Shown piece by piece: positions 16,625 to 23,959 of a DNA stretch of 43,681 bases. Positions within the stretch are counted from its first letter, which is position 1; each line of letters starts with the position of its first letter. Below the pieces are notes generated by a model. It searched no databases, was not told the origin of the DNA, and saw only the letters and a program-made list of their open reading frames with translations. The position numbers and the translations under genes were made by a program. This stretch comes from Bacteroidota bacterium. GTDB lineage: Bacteria; Bacteroidota; Bacteroidia; 2-12-FULL-35-15. The DNA is taken from assembly GCA_947447995.1 (NCBI GenBank), contig CANFLQ010000011.1:1-43681 (forward strand), read 5' to 3'.

Positions 16625-17836
16625 ATGAATATACACGAATATCAAGGGAAAGCCGTATTAAAAGGCTTTGGAGTAGCAGTTCAAGAAGGGATTTTAGCAG
16701 ACACGCCAGAAAAAGCAGTTGAAGCTGCAAAGGAATTACAAAAACAAACTGGAACAGGTTGGTGGGTAGTAAAATCTCAAATACATGCAGGAGGTAGAGG
16801 TAAGGGTAAAATTGTAGGCACAGAACAAAATGGCGTTGCACTGGCAAAAAATTTAGATGCAGTAAAAACTATTTCACAAAATATTTTGGGCAATTTTTTG
16901 GTAACTGCACAAACAAGTGAAACAGGAAAAAAAGTAAGTAAAGTATTAATTGCTCAGGATGTATATTATCCGGGAGCAACACCAACCAAAGAATTTTATG
17001 TAAGTGTATTGTTAGATAGAGCTAGAGGTCGTAATGCCATTGTGTATTCAACCGAAGGAGGAATGGATATTGAAACAGTGGCACATGATACTCCGCATTT
17101 GATATTTAAAGAAGAAATAGATCCTAAAGTGGGTTTACGCGATTTTCAATGTCGTAAAATTGCATTTAATTTGGGGCTTGATGGTGAGGCTTTTAAAGCA
17201 ATGACAAAATTCATTGCTTCGTTATATAAAGCTTATGAAGCAACTGATTCGGCTATGTTTGAGATTAATCCTGTTTTAAAAACATCGGATAATAAAATTA
17301 TAGCTGTAGATGCAAAAGTAACGTTGGATGGAAACTCTCTATTCCGTCATCCAGATTTAGCTGCTTTGCGTGATGTTACTGAAGAAGATCCAACAGAAGT
17401 TGAAGCAGGAGCAAACAATTTGAATTATGTGAAGTTAGATGGAAATGTTGGTTGCATGGTTAACGGTGCAGGTTTGGCAATGGCTACCATGGACATTATT
17501 AAACTTTCGGGTGGAGACCCTGCCAACTTCCTTGATGTTGGAGGTACAGCTAATGCTGCACGTGTAGAACAAGCATTCCGCATTATTTTAAAAGATCCTA
17601 AAGTAAAAGCTATTCTTGTAAATATTTTTGGTGGTATTGTTCGTTGCGATAGGGTAGCACAAGGCATTGTAGAAGCATATAAAAATATGGGAACTGTGAA
17701 TGTGCCTATAATTATTCGTTTGCAAGGAACAAATGCAGTTGAAGCGAAGAAAATAATTGACGATTCGGGATTAAAAGTATATTCCGCTATTACACTGCAA
17801 GAAGCTGCAGAGTTGGTTAAGAAAGTGGTAGGTTAA
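16625..17836 (+). CDS. sucC: Succinyl-CoA ligase (ADP-forming) beta subunit
   Basis: This subunit binds the nucleotide and, with SucD, turns succinyl-CoA into succinate with substrate-level phosphorylation in the TCA cycle. MNIHEYQGKAVLKGFGV opens the ATP-grasp domain; the lid region is VKSQIHAGGRGKGK near residue 50. MFEINPVL near residue 212 and VDAKVTLDGN supply the metal site. The C-terminal CoA-ligase domain has GCMVNGAGLAMATMDIIKL and ILVNIFGGIVRCD, with the conserved glycine-rich phosphate loop. The 403 residues match the family. sucD is not next door; the gene ends in its own terminator. Confidence 0.97.
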   Translation: MNIHEYQGKAVLKGFGVAVQEGILADTPEKAVEAAKELQKQTGTGWWVVKSQIHAGGRGKGKIVGTEQNGVALAKNLDAVKTISQNILGNFLVTAQTSETGKKVSKVLIAQDVYYPGATPTKEFYVSVLLDRARGRNAIVYSTEGGMDIETVAHDTPHLIFKEEIDPKVGLRDFQCRKIAFNLGLDGEAFKAMTKFIASLYKAYEATDSAMFEINPVLKTSDNKIIAVDAKVTLDGNSLFRHPDLAALRDVTEEDPTEVEAGANNLNYVKLDGNVGCMVNGAGLAMATMDIIKLSGGDPANFLDVGGTANAARVEQAFRIILKDPKVKAILVNIFGGIVRCDRVAQGIVEAYKNMGTVNVPIIIRLQGTNAVEAKKIIDDSGLKVYSAITLQEAAELVKKVVG

Positions 17837-17851
17837 TAATTTTGTTTTTTT

Positions 17852-17892
17852 AGGGTTGATGAGGTAACTATTATTTCATCAACCCTTTTTTA
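17852..17892 (+). terminator. Hairpin terminator of sucC
   Basis: AGGGTTGATGA pairs with TCATCAACCCT across a 13-base loop and is followed by TTTTTTATT. It starts 15 bases after the stop. Confidence 0.9.
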
Positions 17893-17929
17893 TTAAAAAA
17901 ATATTCATTTCATTAATATATTCAATGGT

Positions 17930-19876
17930 TTGAAATTTATTACGCTTGTTTTTTTATACATAGTATTCTCACAAAACAGCTTTGGGCAAAAGGACCCCAT
18001 ACCTCTAAAATATTTAGTAGCGCTTCCAAATTATTATCAAAACTATTTAAAGGCGGATGTAAGTAAGAAACTTATTACCAACTTCGCGGAAGATAACGCA
18101 TTTTCGAAATTTAATTATACTTTTTATAATAAAATTTATTATGATCAACCTTTGTTGGTTGCTTACATTCGTTCCATACTTATTAAATTAGAACCCAATT
18201 TAGCTTTAGCAAATAGTTTAGATATTTACGTTACCCGTTCAACAGAGTTTAATGCGTTTACAATTGCTGACGGTTCTATTTTTGTTAATATTGCCGCCTT
18301 GGCGCAAATGTCGAGCGAAGCAGAATTGGCGTATTTAATGGGACATGAATATGGACATTTTAAATTAGAACACGTTAAAAAAGGTTATTTACAAAGTAGA
18401 AAAAATGGTGTAAAAGTAAGTAATAGAAAAGCAAGGCATTCCAGCGAATTTAGTCAGAATAATGAGTTAGAAGCCGATAGCTTAGGTTTTGTATTGGCAA
18501 ATAGTGCGGGATATGATAACCGTGCGATGGATATATTAATGCAACGATTGATTTTTTTGCAAAAACAGGGTGCTTTAATAACCAGTAAAAGCTACAATGA
18601 ACATGATGTTTTACCTACAACACATCCTGTTGGTGAAAAAAGAATGGATCAAATTAAATGGATGAAAATTATCAATGAAAATGGAAGTTTATATCCAAAT
18701 GGTGAAGAACGATTTAACTACATAAAAAAGTTAGCAGAATTTGAATATTTAAAATTATTGGACGAAAGTTTTGATATTCATTCAATGATTTCATTTCCAT
18801 TAAAAAAATACTTACTTACTGGCGATGAAGTATATTTACCCACATTAGTAAGAGGCATCCGAAAAGTATTGTTATTGAATTCCGCTCTTAAAAACGAAGG
18901 GTTTTTGACGACACATTTTGCCAAAAGTGAAGAGCGATTTAGTAAGAAAGAAAATATTTTAAATCACCTATATTATGAATTTCCTGATTCGGCAGATGTT
19001 AAGCTTATCCAATTAAAATCTATTATTAATTTTGAAACAATACCCTTTTATTCGTTTGAACAAGGGTTTAAATATTTTTCTGACAAAGCTATTGCAGCAG
19101 GTTATCAGGAGCCATTGTTGGATAAAGCCTTGCATTATGGAATTAAAAGTGCTGTTGGCGGAAATGCTTTAGACAGCTACTTGAAAAACACTAACAATTT
19201 ATATTACGATTACGCAAATAAATTGAAATCAAAAAAAATGATAGAGTCATTGAAAGGTGGTGACGATGTTATATTACTTGGTGGTTTTCATAAACATGTA
19301 CTTAAAAAAAATTGGGTATATAATAACAGCGTTGAGGAGTTTGAGAAAAGACAAGTGTTTTTAACCGAAATGCGTGAAAGGTATTTGAATCATGAACTAA
19401 AATATAAACTATATAATTACGAGGATTTTATTCAGTCCAATACATTTGGAGTGCATTTATATACTATTGAAAAATTGTTGTATGGTGGTTATAGTGCAAA
19501 AATTTTGGAATACGATCCGCGTTTGTATTATGCCTTTAAAAGGGCTAATATCAGTAGTGTTGAATATTTTAGTATGAATACCTATCAAATCCCAAAACGT
19601 AAATTTTCATTTATATTGCTTTCACCTCCGTTTACACTTTATACGGCATTTTATGCCATAACTCATCCTTTATCGTTTGCCGAATACATTAATTATTCGG
19701 AATGTTATCGCTTATTAACTAATGATAAGGAGTGGGTAGGGCAAATTAATACGAATCTTCAAAAAGGACGTATGACCCAAAAAAGAGCTGAAAGAAGTTT
19801 ATATAGGTTAGATAGAAATACAAGAAGAGGTTATGAAATGTTTTTAGGTGTTATAAAACTGGTATACAAAGAGTAA
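17930..19876 (+). CDS. Secreted M48-family metalloprotease with long C-terminal region
   Basis: The protein has a signal peptide (residues 1-19, ending NSFGQ) and a zinc metalloprotease domain: MGHEYGHFKLEH with His139-Glu140 and His143, and the third ligand Glu181 in NNELEADSLGF, the M48 (Ste24/HtpX/BepA-like) pattern. There is no membrane helix in the protease part, so it resembles periplasmic BepA-type members. Residues 270-648 are not recognised and may form helical repeats. The start is a TTG at 17930: the ATG five bases upstream is out of frame and stops after two codons, and no other in-frame ATG lies upstream. Its stop overlaps the start of the LRR gene by one base (TAATG), so the two proteins are probably made together. 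Confidence 0.82.
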   Translation: MKFITLVFLYIVFSQNSFGQKDPIPLKYLVALPNYYQNYLKADVSKKLITNFAEDNAFSKFNYTFYNKIYYDQPLLVAYIRSILIKLEPNLALANSLDIYVTRSTEFNAFTIADGSIFVNIAALAQMSSEAELAYLMGHEYGHFKLEHVKKGYLQSRKNGVKVSNRKARHSSEFSQNNELEADSLGFVLANSAGYDNRAMDILMQRLIFLQKQGALITSKSYNEHDVLPTTHPVGEKRMDQIKWMKIINENGSLYPNGEERFNYIKKLAEFEYLKLLDESFDIHSMISFPLKKYLLTGDEVYLPTLVRGIRKVLLLNSALKNEGFLTTHFAKSEERFSKKENILNHLYYEFPDSADVKLIQLKSIINFETIPFYSFEQGFKYFSDKAIAAGYQEPLLDKALHYGIKSAVGGNALDSYLKNTNNLYYDYANKLKSKKMIESLKGGDDVILLGGFHKHVLKKNWVYNNSVEEFEKRQVFLTEMRERYLNHELKYKLYNYEDFIQSNTFGVHLYTIEKLLYGGYSAKILEYDPRLYYAFKRANISSVEYFSMNTYQIPKRKFSFILLSPPFTLYTAFYAITHPLSFAEYINYSECYRLLTNDKEWVGQINTNLQKGRMTQKRAERSLYRLDRNTRRGYEMFLGVIKLVYKE

Positions 19877-22065
19877 TGGTTAAGCTTAAATACATAATAT
19901 TGTTGTTAATGGTTGTGCAATTCCAAGTGGGGGGTGCGCAATCGGAATTGTATGTAAATTTAAGCACAGCTAAAAAAGATCCAGTTAAAGTAAAATACCT
20001 TGTTGTAAATGGTGATAAGGAATCCTTAGATACCTTGAACTATTATATTGCCCGCTTCGGACATTTATCAGGATTGGCCATTGAAGGTAAAGTTTACAAT
20101 GAAGAAAGTTTATGGAAATCCTTATACCAACTTAGGTTATTGGAGCAGCTTATCTTTTTAAATAATGAATTAAGCACTATTCAGCTGGGAGGCAGTTCTT
20201 CTACTGTTAAGGAGTTATGGATAACAGGTAGTAAAAAACTGAGCAGCAAAAATTTAACAAGCATTATTTCACAAATTAAATACTTACAGGTTTTAAAGAT
20301 TAATGAGATTGAAGATAATGTTACACCCAATACAATCAAAGATCTTAAATTATTGCGATTTGCGCAGATTACTAATTGTAATTGGAAATTTGATGATATC
20401 GTATCTCAATTGGGAAATTGTAAAGCGCTAAAATATTTGGACTTATCTGAAAATAGATTTCAGATAATAAGTAGACATATTAAACAATTACCAGACGTGG
20501 TGTTTCTTGATTTGAGCGGTAATGAATTAACTGAAATATCTCCACGCTTAAAAAATTTAAAAACACTGGATTCCCTGATTTTGAACAGAAATCAAATTAC
20601 CACTATTGAACCCGTTGCAAAGTATTTACAAAACACTACGCTTAACTATGTAGTATTTGACGATGATACTATTGTAAATAAAGATGGCATAGCTTATTTG
20701 CTTCCAGGTAAAGAGATTGTTTGGTTGGATAATAAAATAACAGTCAACCAATTTGTTTTACCAAAAGGTAAAGTTAAGGATTCTCAAAAAAATAAGATTG
20801 ATTCCATTTCCTTTGAGAATACTCAAATCCAAGTAAGTGGTAATTCATCGGTAAGGTTATTATCCCCTGCTTATATTGAATACGATCAGCTTTATTTCCC
20901 AAACCCATTAAAAAAGTACGACTCTCTAAATTTTGCTAAACGTTATTTGGATTCAAGTTACATCTACACTCAAAAAATAACCTACCAAAACAATACACCC
21001 GAAGGTTTTTATTATCCTTTAAAATATGATAAAGCTCATCAGAATTGGTATAAAAAAAAACGCCTTAAAAAAATAGTTCATCAAAAGCACTCGTATATAT
21101 TGGTTACATTGCTTAATTCTCCTAAAGAGATGGAGGGTAGTGTTTTATTTGTAATAAATATAAATGATATAAAGTCTAAAAGAGATGATTTGAAAGCCTT
21201 TGAAGGCATTGTTTGGGAAGCGTTTAACTATAACAGCAAAAAACTATTTGAAGAAGAGATAATCACACAAAAAGCATGGTCGGATGTTAGGATAGCTTTT
21301 GATGAGACCAAAACAGAATACAGGATAGCGTTAAAAGGCAGATTTAAAAACGCTACGGTATTGGTTCAGCCTAGAAAAAGTACTGATTTAGGAAATAGTA
21401 AGGACATGGAAAAAACTGCTCCAAAAATGGCTGACAGATATAAAAAAGCATTAAGTAAAAATGAAATTCATTTTAACAAAGAGCTTATTAAAACCAAACA
21501 AAAATTATTACGACCTTATGATAAGGAACTTAAAAATTTATGGGGAATTGTGGAAGCAAAAATGAGCGATGAAGAAAAAGGCTGGACAAAAGATGTTTGG
21601 TTAGAATATTATAAAGCTGTGAAAGAAAATGAATTCACTTTATTGGCAAACAAAGAATTAGGTATTCAATATTTGAGTTGTTATTTAGAAAGCCAGAGTT
21701 TTATGCGCTCTAACGGATTGGATTTTTATGTGGGGCAAAAGTGGGTGAGTTTTGAATTATTAAGCAAGGATTCTACCAATTTGGATATAAAAGACTATTG
21801 TATAATTGATATGGACAGAAAATTAGTAAAATATTATAATGCGACTAATAATCATCAAATATTATATGAGCCATTTCATAAATACATGTTTATTACCCAA
21901 TTAAAAGATGGGCGGGTGGTTTATTTGAATGATAAACAATTATTAGCTTTAAAAGGTTCAGGTAAATTGCTAATTGACAAGGAAAGTATTATTAATAGTG
22001 ATATTTCAAATGGAGTTTTCTTTAAAAAGTATATTCTGAATACTTTAAATGCCTTAAATTATTAG
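19876..22065 (+). CDS. Secreted leucine-rich-repeat protein, C-terminal half unknown
   Basis: Residues 1-21 form a signal peptide (ending VGGAQ). Residues 60-250 hold leucine-rich repeats; the clearest units are LKYLDLSENRFQIISRHIKQ, VVFLDLSGNELTEISPRLKN and LDSLILNRNQITTIEPVAKY. The remaining 470 residues are lysine-rich, contain two Trp-rich patches (near 535-575) and match no family I can name. The protein overlaps the M48 gene by one base and is likely to be coexpressed with it. LRR domains bind other proteins, so it could present substrates to the protease, inhibit it, or be its target; all of these are inference. The ATG at 19876 is the only start that keeps the signal peptide. Confidence 0.75.
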   Translation: MVKLKYIILLLMVVQFQVGGAQSELYVNLSTAKKDPVKVKYLVVNGDKESLDTLNYYIARFGHLSGLAIEGKVYNEESLWKSLYQLRLLEQLIFLNNELSTIQLGGSSSTVKELWITGSKKLSSKNLTSIISQIKYLQVLKINEIEDNVTPNTIKDLKLLRFAQITNCNWKFDDIVSQLGNCKALKYLDLSENRFQIISRHIKQLPDVVFLDLSGNELTEISPRLKNLKTLDSLILNRNQITTIEPVAKYLQNTTLNYVVFDDDTIVNKDGIAYLLPGKEIVWLDNKITVNQFVLPKGKVKDSQKNKIDSISFENTQIQVSGNSSVRLLSPAYIEYDQLYFPNPLKKYDSLNFAKRYLDSSYIYTQKITYQNNTPEGFYYPLKYDKAHQNWYKKKRLKKIVHQKHSYILVTLLNSPKEMEGSVLFVININDIKSKRDDLKAFEGIVWEAFNYNSKKLFEEEIITQKAWSDVRIAFDETKTEYRIALKGRFKNATVLVQPRKSTDLGNSKDMEKTAPKMADRYKKALSKNEIHFNKELIKTKQKLLRPYDKELKNLWGIVEAKMSDEEKGWTKDVWLEYYKAVKENEFTLLANKELGIQYLSCYLESQSFMRSNGLDFYVGQKWVSFELLSKDSTNLDIKDYCIIDMDRKLVKYYNATNNHQILYEPFHKYMFITQLKDGRVVYLNDKQLLALKGSGKLLIDKESIINSDISNGVFFKKYILNTLNALNY

Positions 22066-22078
22066 TTCAATAGATTTT

Positions 22079-22471
22079 CTAAAATTTAGAACTAATTCTT
22101 TGCGCCATTTCAGCCAATTCCTCTTTGCTTGGAGATATTTTAGCTTGAGCAAAATTAATATCGCTAACGCTGTTCATAGGCACTAGGTGAATGTGCGCAT
22201 GAGGTACTTCTAAACCAATTACTGCAATACCAATCCGCTTACAGGTAACTGCTGCTTTTTGAGCTTTTGCAACTTTTTTGGCAAACAATATCAATTCTGA
22301 TAGGTCATTATTTTCCATATCAAAAATATAATCTACTTCCTTTTTAGGTATAACTAAAATATGTCCATGTACTAAAGGAAACACATCTAAAAAAGCCAGA
22401 AATTTTTCGTTTTCAGCAATTTTATAACAAGGTATTTCACCGTTTACAATTTTAGTAAATATACTTGCCAT
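22079..22471 (-). CDS. HIT-family nucleotide hydrolase (HINT-like)
   Basis: A 130-residue histidine-triad protein. MASIFTKIVNGEIPCYKI is the usual N-terminus, HGHILVIPKKEVDYIFD follows near residue 35, and the active-site triad is VPHAHIHLVPM near residue 90, where His-x-His-x-His forms the nucleotide-binding and catalytic site. HINT proteins hydrolyse purine phosphoramidates such as adenosine 5'-monophosphoramidate. It starts 3 bases after the greA stop; this greA-HIT order recurs in Bacteroidota. Bases 22066-22078 separate it from the LRR gene that converges on it. Confidence 0.94.
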   Translation of the reverse strand: MASIFTKIVNGEIPCYKIAENEKFLAFLDVFPLVHGHILVIPKKEVDYIFDMENNDLSELILFAKKVAKAQKAAVTCKRIGIAVIGLEVPHAHIHLVPMNSVSDINFAQAKISPSKEELAEMAQRISSKF

Positions 22472-22474
22472 GGT

Positions 22475-22948
22475 TTAACGTGTTATTTCAATGATTTCAA
22501 ATTTAATAGTTCCTGAAGGAATTGTTATTTCAGCAATTTCGCCTACTTTTTTACCCAATAATCCTTTCCCGATTGGTGAATCAACTGAAATTTTAAAAGC
22601 TTTTAAATCAGCTTCACTTTCGGCAACTAAAGTATATGTCATACTTGCACCAGTGGTAGTGTTTTTTATTTTCACTTTAGAAAGAACAAGCGCTTTTGAT
22701 GTATCCAATGTGGATGCATCTATCAATCGGGCACCACTTACAACTTCTTCCAGTTTAGAAATTTTTAGTTCTAATAAACCTTGGGCTTCTTTAGCAGCAT
22801 CGTATTCGGCATTTTCCGAAAGGTCGCCTTTATCCCTGGCTTCAGCAATTTGTTTGGAGATGTAGGAACGCTCAGCCGTTTTTAATTGATGTAACTCATC
22901 TTTTAATTTTTTTAAACCTTCTTCTGTATAATAAGATACGTGTGACAT
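22475..22948 (-). CDS. greA: Transcription elongation factor GreA
   Basis: GreA rescues backtracked RNA polymerase by stimulating cleavage of the 3' end of the transcript. The 157 residues show the usual two parts: an N-terminal coiled coil (residues 5-75) with the basic segment YISKQIAEARDKGDLSENAEYDAA, whose Asp-Leu-Ser-Glu-Asn-Ala-Glu tip carries the acidic residues that enter the secondary channel, and a C-terminal FKBP-like domain with DSPIGKGLLGKKVGE. It shares an mRNA with the HIT gene. A perfect 9-base-pair hairpin at 22985-23018 lies upstream of the start. Confidence 0.96.
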   Translation of the reverse strand: MSHVSYYTEEGLKKLKDELHQLKTAERSYISKQIAEARDKGDLSENAEYDAAKEAQGLLELKISKLEEVVSGARLIDASTLDTSKALVLSKVKIKNTTTGASMTYTLVAESEADLKAFKISVDSPIGKGLLGKKVGEIAEITIPSGTIKFEIIEITR

Positions 22949-22984
22949 AATTATAGATTGTATTAGATATTATTTAAACGATAA

Positions 22985-23018
22985 AGAGAATCCCCTCTTG
23001 ATTTAGGAAGGATTCTCT
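22985..23018 (-). terminator. Hairpin between the small basic exported protein and greA
   Basis: AGAGAATCC pairs with GGATTCTCT, with CCT/AGG continuing the stem. On the minus strand it follows the small gene at 23101 and precedes greA by 37 bases. It may be that gene's terminator or a leader hairpin of greA; the T-run after it is weak. Confidence 0.55.
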
Positions 23019-23100
23019 CTATGGATACAAATATATGAATTTTTATTTATCGGTATTCAATCAACACTTTTATGTTTTTGAACTATTATAACCAATTCGA

Positions 23101-23424
23101 TTATTTTCGTCTAAACATTTTAGCAAAAAAGTTTTTCTTTTTATTTTCTCTTAGTTTATCACTTTTCTTCTTTTCCCTTTTCATTTCCTTCAATGTTTTT
23201 TTTGTTTGAAGTTTTTTGTGATGTTGCTTAACAGCCTTTTTAGTCTCATGTTCTAATATCCTTTGCTCTTTCCATTTTGCTTTTGCTTTTTTACGTTGTG
23301 CTCTTTTAGCTGCTGGAGTTGCATTGGCGGCACTGTTTGATTTTTCCTCCTGCGCAATGGCAATCATTGGCATAAGAAATATAAGCAGTAGGATTATTTT
23401 TTTTATTATTGTTTTCATATTCAT
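23101..23424 (-). CDS. Small exported, very basic protein
   Basis: From the ATG at 23424 the protein has 107 residues: MNMKTIIKKI, a signal peptide ending IAIAQ near residue 25, and a mature part of about 80 residues in which roughly 40 percent are Lys or Arg (for example KRAQRKKAKAKWKEQR and KKKNFFAKMFRRK at the end). A second ATG at 23418 is equally possible; the frame also continues upstream to 23481, but that would bury the signal peptide. Proteins of this kind, short, exported and Lys/Arg-rich with a C-terminal FAKMFRRK-like end, recur in Bacteroidota without a known function. A role in binding nucleic acid or a negatively charged surface is possible but not shown. Confidence 0.65.
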   Translation of the reverse strand: MNMKTIIKKIILLLIFLMPMIAIAQEEKSNSAANATPAAKRAQRKKAKAKWKEQRILEHETKKAVKQHHKKLQTKKTLKEMKREKKKSDKLRENKKKNFFAKMFRRK

Positions 23425-23524
23425 TTTAAAGAACACAAATTTAATGAAATTATTTGCGGAAAAGCGTTTGTTATAAATCAATTGCGATAATTTTAGTTAA
23501 TTTTGTTATATCCAATTTCCGCTG

Positions 23525-23953
23525 ATGAAAATTTATTTTATTTTAGTAATATTACTAATTATTGTTGTTTTTGCTTCTTGTAAAAAGGATAATAACAATA
23601 ATAACACCATTCCTGTAGTATCAGTTAATCTCTCCTTGTATATAAATAATCCAAGTTATGTTAATATAAATTCTGTGGGTGGCTGTGTAACAGTTGCAGG
23701 GGGTGTTAGAGGTATTTTGGTTTACCGTTATTCTACCACAGAATTTAAGGCTTATGATCGCAATTGTACCTATCAATCAACTAATCCTTGCGCAACAGTA
23801 AATATTGATGCGAATAATATAATGGCAATCGATACATGCTGTAAGTCGCAATTTTTACTGGTTGATGGCAGCGTAAGTCGTGGACCGGCAACAATACCTT
23901 TAAAAACATACAATACAAGTTTCGACGGTAATATTTTGCGAATTTATAATTAA
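23525..23953 (+). CDS. Lipoprotein with a Rieske-like fold lacking the cluster ligands
   Basis: The 142-residue protein has a lipoprotein signal (hydrophobic residues 3-17, then FASCKKD with Cys19). In the mature part the order of blocks resembles a Rieske domain: a beta strand GGVRGILVYR, the block AYDRNCTYQS where Rieske proteins have Cys-x-His, and DTCCKSQFLLVDGSVSRGPA where they have Cys-x-x-His followed by the F-D-x-x-G-x-GPA turn, then PLKTY. Both histidines are replaced (Tyr and Gln-Phe context), so a [2Fe-2S] cluster of the normal kind is unlikely; six cysteines remain in the mature part and may form disulfides. It is a single gene that converges with pbpC (6 bases between the stops). 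TAATTTTG at 23498-23505 could be its -7 element. Confidence 0.65.
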   Translation: MKIYFILVILLIIVVFASCKKDNNNNNTIPVVSVNLSLYINNPSYVNINSVGGCVTVAGGVRGILVYRYSTTEFKAYDRNCTYQSTNPCATVNIDANNIMAIDTCCKSQFLLVDGSVSRGPATIPLKTYNTSFDGNILRIYN

Positions 23954-23959
23954 TTTCGT

